Under the pieces are notes generated by a model that was not told the origin of the DNA, ran no database searches, and saw only the letters and a program-made list of their open reading frames with translations. A program made the position numbers and the translations under genes. Positions 36,616 through 47,716 of a stretch of DNA of 64,000 nucleotides are shown in pieces; within the stretch, counting starts at the first letter, position 1; every line of letters begins with the position of its first letter. The stretch is taken from positions 62,001-126,000 of the forward strand of contig NZ_ALAB01000024.1 in the NCBI RefSeq assembly GCF_000280055.1, written 5' to 3'. This stretch comes from Alishewanella aestuarii B11. Its GTDB lineage: Bacteria; Pseudomonadota; Gammaproteobacteria; Enterobacterales; Alteromonadaceae.

Positions 36616-37605
36616 ATGCGCAAAATACTTATAGCGTTAACGGTTTCAATGTTTGCCAATACCGCAATCGCCAAACCGCTCTCCTTACTAAACGTATCCT
36701 ACGATCCTACCCGTGAGTTTTATCAGGATTTTAACAAGGCCTTTGCCAGCCATTGGCAAAGTCAGAATTCGGCTCAGCCGCTGCGGCTTAATCAATCTCA
36801 TGGTGGCTCAGGCAGGCAAGCTATTGCCGTGATCAACGGCATTGAGTCTGATGTGGTGACGTTAGCCCTGGCGCAAGACATTGATGCTATTGCTGAGGCA
36901 GGAAAAATCGCAAAGGATTGGCAAGCCCGGTTACCACATAATTCGGCGCCCTATACCTCCACCATTGTTTTTCTGGTTCGCAAAGGTAATCCGAAAAACA
37001 TTAAAGATTGGGCGGATCTGACCAAAGAACATGTCAGCGTTATTACTCCCAATCCCAAAACCTCGGGTGGGGCGCGTTGGAACTATTTGGCAGCCTGGGG
37101 TTACGCCTTAGCGAAGAGTGGGAATGACGAAGCTTACGCCAAACAGTTTGTCACAGCACTGTTTCGCAATGTTGCGGTGCTCGATATTGGTGCTAGGGGG
37201 GCTGCAACCACTTTCCTGGACCGACAAATAGGCGATGTGTTGATCGCCTGGGAAAATGAAGCCTTACTCGCAATCAAAAAACTGGGCGCAGAGCAGGTTG
37301 AAATTGTGGTGCCAAGCATTTCAATCTTAGCCGAGCCATCCGTCGCTGTAGTCGATCAGGTGGTCGATAAAAAGGGCACCCGCGCTGCAGCAGAGGCTTA
37401 TCTTGAGTTTCTTTATTCGCCAACCGGGCAGGAAATTGCCGCTAAGCATTTTTACCGGCCTCGCGACACGAATATTGCCGAAGAGTACTCAGCTCAATTC
37501 CCGGCATTAAATTTATTTACTATTGAAGACTTTGCCGGCTGGGAAGCAGCACATCAGAAACATTTTGCGCAAGGCGCCATCTTCGATCAGATCTACAGAA
37601 GATAA
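36616..37605 (+). CDS. sbp: Sulfate/thiosulfate-binding protein (orphan)
   Basis: A 329-residue periplasmic protein with signal peptide [37 protein letters not shown] and [11 protein letters not shown] are the sulfate-binding protein signatures, and [15 protein letters not shown] follows. It delivers sulfate to the CysTWA transporter, whose genes are not in the window. ATG 36616 follows AAAGG. The gene is bracketed by two copies of the palindrome (36426 and 37679). Confidence 0.93.
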   Translation: MRKILIALTVSMFANTAIAKPLSLLNVSYDPTREFYQDFNKAFASHWQSQNSAQPLRLNQSHGGSGRQAIAVINGIESDVVTLALAQDIDAIAEAGKIAKDWQARLPHNSAPYTSTIVFLVRKGNPKNIKDWADLTKEHVSVITPNPKTSGGARWNYLAAWGYALAKSGNDEAYAKQFVTALFRNVAVLDIGARGAATTFLDRQIGDVLIAWENEALLAIKKLGAEQVEIVVPSISILAEPSVAVVDQVVDKKGTRAAAEAYLEFLYSPTGQEIAAKHFYRPRDTNIAEEYSAQFPALNLFTIEDFAGWEAAHQKHFAQGAIFDQIYRR

Positions 37606-37678
37606 AAGGCACAGAAAAACCTGCCGAGTGTCCTGGTAATCAACACCTACAGTCATAACCAAAAGCGACACCACACCA

Positions 37679-37708
37679 CGACTTCGGTACGCAAGCATAC
37701 CGGAGTCG
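37679..37708. repeat. Single copy of the palindrome, downstream of sbp
   Basis: CGACTTCGGTA and TACCGGAGTCG flank CGCAAGCA. One arm mismatch from the consensus. With the copy at 36426 it brackets sbp. Confidence 0.8.
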
Positions 37709-37854
37709 AAGAGCGGGGTAGCTTTACGCTAAAAAGGTATATAATCATCATTAATACTAGCCCGGACGAAAAGCTTCTGAGACTGAGATAGCTGTGTTAC
37801 CGGTAGATACCGCCGAAAGCTGCTTTTGAATAGCCTGATATTAAGGATCTTGTG

Positions 37855-38367
37855 ATGCAAGATGAAATCGTATTTCGCCCTGATCGCCGGGGAATAAGCA
37901 TCAAACATATCGCGCTGATTTTCTTTGGTTTTTTGCTGTTTATTCAATTATTTCTGTTGGGGGCAGAGCCATTAGTGGTAAGACTGGCCGTTACCGTGGC
38001 TCTTGCTGTTTTCCTGCTATTAGGGCTTTGGCTTTGCAAATTACACTGCCAAAACTGGCCGCAAGAAATAGTGCTTAGCCGTTTCGGGATAAGCTACGGC
38101 AATATAAAGGCCATGCATGGTATCGATCTTATTCCGTGGCATGAAATCGCCCGGATGGATATTTTCTATACCGACCCCCGGTTACCGCCTCATCTGCGCA
38201 TTGGTCTTAAGCCCGGCGCATTTTGTAGCCAGTTAAAAAAGCCGGTATTACAACGCTTTAGCATGGGGCTGGATGTCAATATCCCGGTATCAGTGAATGT
38301 GGCTGCGGATGTGGTGTTACAAACCGCGGAGCGTTTTTGGCAAGCGTCCAGGGAGAGAGTTGGTTGA
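37855..38367 (+). CDS. Small membrane protein of unknown function (STM3941-like)
   Basis: A 170-residue protein with two hydrophobic helices (ALIFFGFLLFIQLFLLG and VTVALAVFLLLGLWLC) between a short N-terminal arm (DEIVFRPDRR) and a cytoplasmic beta-rich tail. The tail has the pattern ISYGNIKAMHGIDLIPWHEIARMDI, seen in bacterial PH-like/STM3941 proteins. The function is unknown. AAGGA at 37843-37847 selects ATG 37855. The tandem palindrome array begins directly at its stop codon. Confidence 0.62.
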   Translation: MQDEIVFRPDRRGISIKHIALIFFGFLLFIQLFLLGAEPLVVRLAVTVALAVFLLLGLWLCKLHCQNWPQEIVLSRFGISYGNIKAMHGIDLIPWHEIARMDIFYTDPRLPPHLRIGLKPGAFCSQLKKPVLQRFSMGLDVNIPVSVNVAADVVLQTAERFWQASRERVG

Positions 38368-38724
38368 GATCGCAGGACCGACTCCGGTACGGCAAGCATA
38401 CCGGAGTCGAGGTGTGGTGTAGCGTTAAGATAGCTGCTTAGTTTGCTAGCGCAGGACCGACTCCGGTACGGCAAGCATACCGGAGTCGAGGAGTGGTGTA
38501 GCGTTAAGATCGCTGCTTAGTTTGATATCGCAGGACCGACTCCGGTACGACAAGCATACCGGAGTCGAGTGTGGTGCAGCGTTAAGGTAGCTGCTTAGTT
38601 TGATATCGCAGGACCGACTCCGGTATGACGAGCATACCGGAGTCGAGGTTTGGTGTAGCGTTAAGGTAGCTGCGTGATTTGATATCGCAGAACCGACTCC
38701 GGTACGGCAAGCATACCGGAGTCA
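38368..38724. repeat. 79-bp tandem array built on a 31-bp palindrome (five copies)
   Basis: Palindrome copies begin at 38379, 38458, 38537, 38615 and 38694, i.e. spacing 79, 79, 78 and 79. Each has arms CGACTCCGGTA and TACCGGAGTCG. The ~48-bp linkers are also conserved (TGGTGTAGCGTTAAG, then CTGCTTAGTTTG, then ATCGCAGGAC). The copy at 38615 carries a stem-restoring change (GTATG/CATAC). Linkers are not unique, so this is not a CRISPR. The 38368-38755 gap holds no gene. Confidence 0.9.
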
Positions 38725-38755
38725 TGGCGCGGGGAAGCTATGGCAGTTTTTACGC

Positions 38756-39769
38756 TTACAGGGTTAATTCACCGCGCAGATCTTGCTGCATCTGAGTGCG
38801 GATCTGCTCCGGGCTGAGTGGTTTGCTTAGCAGGTAATGCAGCTTGGTCAGGCTTGCTTCCAGCGTCATATCAAAGCCACTGATCACGCCGGCGCGGCGT
38901 AAGGCATTACCGGTGGCATAACCATCCATATTGACCTTGCCTTTAAAGCATTGGGTGCAGTTTACTAATACCTGGCCGCTGTTACTGGCATTCTCCAGCA
39001 CTTTAAGTAGTTCCGGGCGCTGTGGTGCATTACCCACACCAAAAGACTTAATAATCAGCGCCCGTACCGGTGCGGCCAGCATATTGCTGATCACGTCGGT
39101 GGTAATGCCGGGATAGAGTGTCACCACACTGATCGGCTGCGGTGTGATCTCAGCAACCTGTAACGGCAGGGCCTCGGCGCTATTGCTCAGCTTGCCGGCT
39201 AACAGCTTGATATGAATACCGGCTTCCAGCAGCGGCGGTAAATTGGGCGAAGCAAAGGCATTAAAGCCGTCGGCATCGGCCTTGGTCGCGCGGTTGCCGC
39301 GGAACAGCTGGTTATTAAAGAACAGCGACACTTCCGGGATCGGATAATTGGCCGCCAGATACAGCGCGTTTAACAGGTTAACCTGGCCGTCGGAGCGCAG
39401 CTGCGCCAGTGGGATCTGTGAGCCGGTGATAATCACCGGTTTTTGCAGATTCTCCAGCATAAAAGACAGCGCAGAGGCGGTGTAAGCCATGGTATCGGTG
39501 CCATGTAGCACCACAAAGCCGTCATAGCGCTGATAGTTTGCCTGAATATCTTTGGCAATACTTAACCAGTGCGCCGGTGTCATGTCGGAGGAATCGATTA
39601 CCGGATGATATTCGTGAATGTCGAACTCGGGCATTTCCGGCCGGTAAAACTCCGGCATCCGTTTTACTGTGTCGGTTAAAAAGCCCGGTACCGGAATAAA
39701 GCCGCGGCTGGATTGCTGCATACCGATGGTACCGCCGGTATAGGCGACATAAATACGTTTTCTTTGCAT
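38756..39769 (-). CDS. ansA: Cytoplasmic L-asparaginase I
   Basis: A 337-residue type I asparaginase (E. coli 338). The first catalytic Thr is in YTGGTIGM and the second in VLHGTDTMAYTASAL. No signal peptide. It hydrolyses asparagine to aspartate and ammonia. The start at 39769 has AAGG 5 bases upstream, which lies inside the T-tract of the terminator after sppA. The two genes are therefore a probable operon with partial readthrough. Confidence 0.92.
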   Translation of the reverse strand: MQRKRIYVAYTGGTIGMQQSSRGFIPVPGFLTDTVKRMPEFYRPEMPEFDIHEYHPVIDSSDMTPAHWLSIAKDIQANYQRYDGFVVLHGTDTMAYTASALSFMLENLQKPVIITGSQIPLAQLRSDGQVNLLNALYLAANYPIPEVSLFFNNQLFRGNRATKADADGFNAFASPNLPPLLEAGIHIKLLAGKLSNSAEALPLQVAEITPQPISVVTLYPGITTDVISNMLAAPVRALIIKSFGVGNAPQRPELLKVLENASNSGQVLVNCTQCFKGKVNMDGYATGNALRRAGVISGFDMTLEASLTKLHYLLSKPLSPEQIRTQMQQDLRGELTL

Positions 39770-39776
39770 GGGAACC

Positions 39777-39807
39777 TTAAAAAAATGCCCGGTCAGAGCC
39801 GGGCATT
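39777..39807 (-). terminator. Intrinsic terminator between sppA and ansA
   Basis: On the minus strand AATGCCCGG, a 6-base loop and CCGGGCATT are followed by a run of T. It is the best terminator in the window. It ends 7 bases before the ansA ATG and shares its tail with the ansA ribosome-binding site. Confidence 0.85.
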
Positions 39808-39829
39808 GTAATCCTTATTGCGTTTGCTG

Positions 39830-41710
39830 TCAGTGGATCTGGCAGCTCAGGCAGTAGGAGTAGATGCCATTAGGGTCATTAAACTGGTTCATTAACAGGA
39901 AGTCCTGTTGTACCTGCTGGCTTAACTGACGCAGGGCACGGTTTTGCATCGACTGGCCGAAGCTCGGTACCCAGCCTTTGGCCTGGGCAGCACCAAACAT
40001 ATCAACAAAGAATTGCTCTGCCGGGCTTAACTCTTGCTGGATCACTTTGACATCGTAGTTATCCAGGCCCGCCATTTCCGCAGCACGGGCAATGGCATCG
40101 TCGAAGGTACCCAGTTTATCCACCAGGCCAAACTCCTGCGCCATCCGGCCGGTCCAGACACGACCTTGGGCAACCTTATCTACCGCTTCCACGCTCATAT
40201 TACGGTTTTTACCCACCATGGTCAGGAATTCGGTATAACCGCGCTCGATCAGCAGCTGCATTAAATCTTTCATTGGGTCATTTAACCCTTTAAACAGCGG
40301 AACACCGGCCGATAAGCCTGCCAGCTCAGTGGTACCTACGCCATCTACGTTTAAGCCCAGAGTTTGCATCGCATTTTCCAGCGTGTGCATTAAACCGAAG
40401 ATACCAATAGAGCCGGTGATCGTAGTCGGGGCGGCCCAGATTTCATTGGCAGGCGCGGCAATCCAGTAACCACCTGAGGCAGCAACGGCGCCCATAGAAG
40501 CAATAACCGGTTTGCCAGCTTCACGCAGCAGGGTAATTTCCTGACCAATCACTTCTGACGCGAAAGCACTGCCACCGCCGCTGTCAATGCGCAGTACTAC
40601 GGCTTTAACCTTGTCATCGTGGCGGGCACGACGCAGCAGTGCTGCAGTAGAATCACCGCCAATGGTACCGGCTTTTGCCGTACCATCGATAATCATACCG
40701 CGGGCCACGACAACGGCTACTTTTTCGGTCATCGGATTATCAAACTGCTTGGCCGGTAACACCAGCTTGCTGTAATCATCGAAGGTGACATGGTTGTAGG
40801 TATTTTTGTCGTTCTTACCGACAACGGCAATTAAGCTGCGACGGAACTCTTCGCGGGTTTGGATACTATCAACCAGCTTGTTTTCCAGCGCGTACTTGCT
40901 TAAATCGCCCTCGGCGGCAGCCACCTTGGCATACAGACCGGCAAAGGTTTCGTCAAAGTTATCCAGTGCAAAGCCACGACGGCCGGCAACCTGTTCTTTA
41001 TATTCCTGCCACAGCGCATTTAACCAGGCGATATTGGCTTCTTTGGCTTCAGCAGACATATCATCGCGGGTGTAGGGCTCTACCGCAGATTTATAGGTAC
41101 CCACGCGGAACACATGGGTGCTGACCTTCAGTTTTTCCAGTGCGCTCTTGTAGAACATCGGATAGCTGCCGTAACCTTCCAGGATCACAGCACCCATTGG
41201 CTCCAGGCTGATTTGATCAGCATAGCTGGCCAGAAAATACTGGTTTTGGGCAAAGAAGGCGCCGTAGGCGAATACTTTTTTACCGCCTTGCTTGAAATTC
41301 TCAATCGCGCTGCCAACGGCCAGCATCTTGTCCAGTGAAGCACGACCTAAGCCGGATAAATCCAGCACCATGGCCTGAATGCGGTTATCTTTAGCGGCAT
41401 GATTAATTACCGCAACCAGATCGCTAACCAGGATCTCCGGCGTTTCTTCCTGGCCACCCAGGCTCTGATTCATAATGGCGGCGATAGGATCAACAAAGCG
41501 TTTTTCTTCAACCAGATCGCCTCTCAGATTCAGGTAAAGGGCAGAGGTTTTCGCCACTTTGACTTTGTCGCCGCCACCGAAGATGGCGCTGCCAATTAAG
41601 ATCACAAATAAAATAAAGATGATATTAAGCACGGTGGAGCGAAAGCCCTTATAGACGGCCCAGATCGCGCCAAAGAAGCGCCGGATGATGCCTTTCTTTT
41701 TTTCTGCCAT
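39830..41710 (-). CDS. sppA: Signal peptide peptidase SppA (67K type)
   Basis: A 626-residue inner-membrane serine protease with one N-terminal membrane helix (VLNIIFILFVILIGSAIFGG). The catalytic lysine is in VGTYKSAVEP of the first half and the nucleophile serine in DSGGGSAFASEVI of the second half, the Ser/Lys dyad of long SppA. It degrades cleaved signal peptides in the membrane. CAGGAA precedes the ATG at 41710. It is divergent from fadH. Confidence 0.93.
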   Translation of the reverse strand: MAEKKKGIIRRFFGAIWAVYKGFRSTVLNIIFILFVILIGSAIFGGGDKVKVAKTSALYLNLRGDLVEEKRFVDPIAAIMNQSLGGQEETPEILVSDLVAVINHAAKDNRIQAMVLDLSGLGRASLDKMLAVGSAIENFKQGGKKVFAYGAFFAQNQYFLASYADQISLEPMGAVILEGYGSYPMFYKSALEKLKVSTHVFRVGTYKSAVEPYTRDDMSAEAKEANIAWLNALWQEYKEQVAGRRGFALDNFDETFAGLYAKVAAAEGDLSKYALENKLVDSIQTREEFRRSLIAVVGKNDKNTYNHVTFDDYSKLVLPAKQFDNPMTEKVAVVVARGMIIDGTAKAGTIGGDSTAALLRRARHDDKVKAVVLRIDSGGGSAFASEVIGQEITLLREAGKPVIASMGAVAASGGYWIAAPANEIWAAPTTITGSIGIFGLMHTLENAMQTLGLNVDGVGTTELAGLSAGVPLFKGLNDPMKDLMQLLIERGYTEFLTMVGKNRNMSVEAVDKVAQGRVWTGRMAQEFGLVDKLGTFDDAIARAAEMAGLDNYDVKVIQQELSPAEQFFVDMFGAAQAKGWVPSFGQSMQNRALRQLSQQVQQDFLLMNQFNDPNGIYSYCLSCQIH

Positions 41711-41832
41711 GAGATATTCCTGTGTCTCGAACGATTTTTTGCATTAGGTATGCTAACTGCTTTTGCTGCAAAGTCGAAACCGAATTTGTAAGAAAATGTA
41801 TATCGCTTGCGAAACGGCGCCAAACTCGCTAG

Positions 41833-43890
<2,058 letters not shown>

Positions 43891-44170
43891 TCGTTTTGCC
43901 TGGCTCAGGCCAGGTTCCCTACCTTTGACTGGCCGGTTGCACCAAAAAAGTGCGACCGGTCATCTCTTTGTCATCTTTTTGTCCTTTACTTGCCCTATTT
44001 TTACGCAGTATTAGCTGCTATCTTTATTAGTAGTTTCATTAACACTAATAAAATGCAAAGCCGCCAAGCAGTAGTCAGATATTGGTATTGCTATTGCATA
44101 GCAGGTGAAGGCCAAGCAGTGCAGTGAAAAGCCTGCCGCAATCGCCTGAACCCCGCACAACCAAGACCAA
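43891..44170. other. Upstream intergenic region of glgC
   Basis: No convincing gene is seen; a 62-codon minus-strand frame at 44011-44199 has no support. It contains the fadH terminator hairpin and the likely glgC promoter region, for which I find no clean -35/-10 pair. Confidence 0.5.
43931..43961 (+). terminator. fadH terminator hairpin
   Basis: GGCCGGTTGCAC, CAAAAAA loop, and GTGCGACCGGTC form a 12-bp RNA stem with two G-U pairs, followed by T-rich ATCTCTTTGTCATCTTTTT. It lies 40 bases after the fadH stop. Confidence 0.6.
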
Positions 44171-44244
44171 CCCCGGGGATAACACAGTATCAATTTCATT
44201 ATATGGAACCACTGTGCCAGGCACAGTGCTAAAGGGGAGAAACT
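44171..44244 (+). promoter_or_regulatory. glgC leader with hairpin at the ribosome-binding site
   Basis: The leader holds a perfect 8-bp hairpin, CACTGTGC and GCACAGTG (44210-44228), just before the ribosome-binding site AAAGGGGAG. GGA triplets occur in CCCCGGGGAT (about 44170-44180), ATATGGAACC and in the RBS itself, which is the pattern of CsrA sites in the E. coli glgC leader. The CsrA link is inference. Confidence 0.4.
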
Positions 44245-45492
44245 ATGTCAGGTGTATTAACGATGATTCTGGCGGGTGGTGAAGGTACCCGTTTGGCGCC
44301 TTTAACCGGCGTGCGGGCGAAACCAGCGGTGCTGTTCGGTGGTAACTACCGGATCATTGACTTTGTCTTAAACAACTTTGTGAACTCAGACTTGCTGCAA
44401 ATTTTTGTGATTACGCAGTTTAAATCGCACTCTCTAATGAAACACCTAAGCCGCGCTTGGCGGGTCGGCGGCATTACCAACCGTTTTATTGATCCGATCC
44501 CAGCCCAGATGCAAACCGGTAAGCACTGGTATTTGGGCACGGCTGATGCCATCTATCAAAACCTGCATTTAATTGAAGGCTTGGATCCGGAGCATATCTG
44601 TGTTTTTGGTGGCGACCATATTTATAAGATGGATGTGCGGCAAATGCTGGACTTTCATCGCAAAAAGCAGGCTAAGTTGACGGTGGCTGCCATTCCGGTA
44701 CCGGTGTCGCAGGCGCATGAGTTTGGCATTATTGAAGTCGATGCCGACGGCCGGATGATCGGTTTTCAGGAAAAACCGAAACAGGATCCGAAAACCATCC
44801 CCGGCCGGCCCGATATGGTGTTGGCCTCGATGGGTAACTATATTTTTGAAGCCAAATGTCTGGTTAAGGTGTTAAACGACGATGCCGATAATCCGGACTC
44901 CAAACATGATTTTGGCCATAATATTATTCCGGGCCTGGTGCCGGGCGGTGAAGTCTTTGTCTATGATTTCTCGACTAATAAAATCCGTGGTGAATCGGAG
45001 AGCAGTTCCGGTTACTGGCGTGATGTTGGTACGCTGGACTCTTATTACGAAGCCAATATGGATCTGATTTCTATTGACCCGCCGTTTGACGTTTACAACC
45101 GCTACTGGCCACTGCGTAGCTATACGCCACCGATGCCGCCGGCGAAATTTGTGCATGATCAGGCGAACCGTACCGGGCAGGCGATTAGCTCAATGGTCGC
45201 AGCGGGTTGTATTGTTAGCGGCTCTATCGTTTATCAGTCGATACTGGGTTACAACGTGCATGTACATAGCCATAGCTATATCGAAAAATGCGTACTGATG
45301 GGCAATAACGATATCGGCCGTGGCTGCCGTATTCGCCGTGCCATCATCGACAAAGATGTTAAGATAGCACCCGGCACCGTGATTGGTGAGGATATTGAAG
45401 CGGATCGCAAGCGGTTTCATATCTCGCCGGGTGGTGTGGTGGTGATCCCGAAAGGGGCCAAAGTGGGTTTTGATGATGACAGTGGCAGCTAA
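44245..45492 (+). CDS. glgC: Glucose-1-phosphate adenylyltransferase
   Basis: A 415-residue ADP-glucose pyrophosphorylase. The N-terminal nucleotidyltransferase loop is LAGGEGTRLAPLTGVRAKPAV, the catalytic Asp lies in VFGGDHIYKMD, and the sugar-phosphate region is GFQEKPK. The C-terminal third is a left-handed beta-helix of hexapeptide type (VSGSIVYQSILG). It makes ADP-glucose for glycogen. It is followed 29 bases later by glgA on the same strand. Confidence 0.95.
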   Translation: MSGVLTMILAGGEGTRLAPLTGVRAKPAVLFGGNYRIIDFVLNNFVNSDLLQIFVITQFKSHSLMKHLSRAWRVGGITNRFIDPIPAQMQTGKHWYLGTADAIYQNLHLIEGLDPEHICVFGGDHIYKMDVRQMLDFHRKKQAKLTVAAIPVPVSQAHEFGIIEVDADGRMIGFQEKPKQDPKTIPGRPDMVLASMGNYIFEAKCLVKVLNDDADNPDSKHDFGHNIIPGLVPGGEVFVYDFSTNKIRGESESSSGYWRDVGTLDSYYEANMDLISIDPPFDVYNRYWPLRSYTPPMPPAKFVHDQANRTGQAISSMVAAGCIVSGSIVYQSILGYNVHVHSHSYIEKCVLMGNNDIGRGCRIRRAIIDKDVKIAPGTVIGEDIEADRKRFHISPGGVVVIPKGAKVGFDDDSGS

Positions 45493-45521
45493 GGCTGCCT
45501 GTAAAAAAAAGGATCTGCCTG

Positions 45522-46952
45522 GTGCGAGTTCTGTTGTTATGTAGTGAATATGAAGGGCTGATCAAAACCGGTGGGCTGGCAGATGCCTGTCGCGGCATAG
45601 CGCAGGGGCTGGTTGATGCTGGCCATCAGGTCACCGTTTTATTGCCGCAATATACCAATCTGTACAGCCGGCCAACCGGGGAATGGCACTCGGTTTATTT
45701 TCATTTAGGCGGTCGGCCACTGGGCTGCGCGGTACGGCAGTTGGCGCAAGCCAGTCAGGGTGGGGTGGATATCCGCCTGCTGGAGCATCATGATTTCTTT
45801 CATCGTGAGCGGCCCTATGATGATGGTGATCAGGGGTATGCCGACAATCCGCTGCGCTTTGCGTTTTTCTGCAAAGCCGCGCTGGAATGGTGCCGCCAGT
45901 ATTTACCGGATGTCGATCTGATCCATGGCCATGACTGGCAAACCGCAGTGACAGCGGCCTATTTAAAACAGCATTATGCGCAGGACCCGGTACTTGGCAG
46001 GGTCCCCTTTGTGTTTACTATCCATAATGGCGCCTATCAGTTAACGGCCGGCGCAGAGTGGTTTGGTAAGCTGGAACTGGCGCAGCAGCAGGATCACTTT
46101 CTGAATATGCTGGAGCAGGGCATTCGTTATGCGGCCAAAGTGAATACGGTCAGCCAGGGCTATCGTGACGAGTTGTTATCGGAGCCAGCGGCCAATGGTT
46201 TGGCCCGCTTGTATCAACAACGGCAAGCTGATTTTGTCGGTATTCTGAATGGTTGCGATTATCAGCAGTGGGATCCGGCCACCGATTTAACCTTGATTAG
46301 AAATTTCGATAGCACCGATCTAAGTGGCAAAGCAGCCTGTAAACAACAGCTAAAAGCCCGCTTTCATTTACCGGCGGCGGACGTGCCGTTAATGGTGGCG
46401 GTAAGCCGGATCACCGGTCAGAAAGGCTATGACTATCTGATCCCGGCACTGCGCCAGTTTTTGCTACAAAGTCCGGTACAGGTGTTTATTGTTGGCAGTG
46501 GCGAGCAACATTATTGCCGGCAACTCTATCAGTTACAGGAAGATTTTCCGGCGCAGTTCCGTTTTTTTGAGGGCTTTGATGAGACCCTGGCACACCAGAC
46601 TGAAGCGGCCGGTGATTTCTTTTTAATGCCATCGTTATTCGAACCCTGTGGCTTAAATCAGTTGTATAGTCTGAAATATGGCGCTGTGCCTTTGGTGCGG
46701 CTAACCGGGGGGTTGCGAGATACCGTTGTCCCATGGCCAGACCAGGCCGCAACGGGCATTGGTTTTAGTGATGTCAGTATCGCCGCTTTATTGTCGGCGT
46801 TACAGCAAGCCGAGCAACTTTATCTGCAACAGCCAGCCTATCGGGCGGTGCAATTACGCGGTATGCAGCAGAACTTTAGCTGGCAAAGCTCGGTGCAAAG
46901 TTATATTCAGCTTTACCAACAGGCGTTGACTGAGCAGTTTTCGCGGAGTTAA
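45522..46952 (+). CDS. glgA: Glycogen synthase GlgA
   Basis: A 476-residue GT5 glycosyltransferase. The ADP-glucose-binding KTGGLAD lies at residues 15-21. HGHDWQTA and the C-terminal VSRITGQKGYDYL and MPSLFEPCGLNQLYSLKYG follow. It extends alpha-1,4-glucan. The start is GTG with AAAAGGA upstream. With glgC it forms a glgCA operon; no branching enzyme or phosphorylase gene is adjacent. Confidence 0.95.
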   Translation: MRVLLLCSEYEGLIKTGGLADACRGIAQGLVDAGHQVTVLLPQYTNLYSRPTGEWHSVYFHLGGRPLGCAVRQLAQASQGGVDIRLLEHHDFFHRERPYDDGDQGYADNPLRFAFFCKAALEWCRQYLPDVDLIHGHDWQTAVTAAYLKQHYAQDPVLGRVPFVFTIHNGAYQLTAGAEWFGKLELAQQQDHFLNMLEQGIRYAAKVNTVSQGYRDELLSEPAANGLARLYQQRQADFVGILNGCDYQQWDPATDLTLIRNFDSTDLSGKAACKQQLKARFHLPAADVPLMVAVSRITGQKGYDYLIPALRQFLLQSPVQVFIVGSGEQHYCRQLYQLQEDFPAQFRFFEGFDETLAHQTEAAGDFFLMPSLFEPCGLNQLYSLKYGAVPLVRLTGGLRDTVVPWPDQAATGIGFSDVSIAALLSALQQAEQLYLQQPAYRAVQLRGMQQNFSWQSSVQSYIQLYQQALTEQFSRS

Positions 46953-46982
46953 TCGCCACTTGCGCAGCTTGCTGCAAAATTG

Positions 46983-47005
46983 CCGTGAGTCAGACGGTTT
47001 TTTTT
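46983..47005 (+). terminator. Weak terminator after glgA
   Basis: CCGT and ACGG form a short stem around a 7-base loop followed by eight T residues. The stem is only 4 bp, so the call is tentative. Confidence 0.4.
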
Positions 47006-47049
47006 GATAGCCTGCGCAGCAACAGCTCTAGCTACTTACAGGTAAGTTT

Positions 47050-47607
47050 ATGGATGCATTAACTCTTCTGACCAGCCGTTATTCTTCGCCGCGCCTAACC
47101 GAGCCGGCTCCCTCAGCTGAAGCTATGGCACTGATTAAACGTGCCGCAGTGCAGGTACCGGATCATGGTGCCTTACGACCATGGCGTTTTGTCGTAGTGC
47201 AAGGGCGGGAGGCGCTGGTTCGCTTAGGCGATATTTTTGCCGAAGCGGCGATTGAAGAAGATCCTACCATTTCGCTGGAATTACAGGAGCGGGCACGGCA
47301 GTTGCCACTGCGGGCACCGATGGTGATTGTCTGTATTGCGAAGATTAACGACCATCCGAAGGTCCCCGCAGCGGAGCAGGTACAGTCCACCGCCTGTGCA
47401 GTGATGGCAATGCAGCAAATGGCCTTTGCCTTAGGTTATGGTGGTATTTGGCGCACCGGCGCTTACACTCAGTATGATTATGTTAAGCAGGCGTTTGAGC
47501 TGGCAGCAGATGATGAAATTGTCGGCTTTTTATATCTCGGCACGCCAAATGGCCAGGCACCTAATCGCACACCGCTGGATGCGGATAGCTTTTTCACTGA
47601 GTTTTAA
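47050..47607 (+). CDS. ydjA: Nitroreductase family protein (YdjA-like)
   Basis: A 185-residue FMN-dependent nitroreductase. VPDHGALRPWRFVVVQG is the YdjA signature, with FMN-binding residues in the RYSSPR, HGALRPWR and GIWRTGAY regions. These small oxidoreductases act on nitroaromatics or unknown substrates. It lies 97 bases after glgA and before a bidirectional terminator. Confidence 0.88.
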   Translation: MDALTLLTSRYSSPRLTEPAPSAEAMALIKRAAVQVPDHGALRPWRFVVVQGREALVRLGDIFAEAAIEEDPTISLELQERARQLPLRAPMVIVCIAKINDHPKVPAAEQVQSTACAVMAMQQMAFALGYGGIWRTGAYTQYDYVKQAFELAADDEIVGFLYLGTPNGQAPNRTPLDADSFFTEF

Positions 47608-47666
47608 TCGGTTTGTCAGAGTAATAAATAGAGCGAAGTCTGACGTTATCCCGGTACATTAAGCAG

Positions 47667-47697
47667 AAAAAACCCGCAATAATTTGCGGGTTTTTTC
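47667..47697. terminator. Bidirectional terminator between ydjA and asnS
   Basis: AACCCGCAA and TTGCGGGTT pair around a short loop. An A-run precedes the stem and a T-run follows it, so it terminates on both strands. Confidence 0.9.
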
Positions 47698-47716
47698 TGT
47701 CTTATCAGAATGTTCT

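Noticed and set aside
38190-38474. 94-codon minus-strand frame over the array
   Set aside because: It runs through the palindromes and the end of the membrane protein gene and has no ribosome-binding site.
38368-38724. CRISPR array
   Set aside because: The linkers between palindromes are conserved, not unique, and no cas genes are present.
44011-44199. 62-codon minus-strand frame upstream of glgC
   Set aside because: No ribosome-binding site or recognisable motif; the region is non-coding leader.
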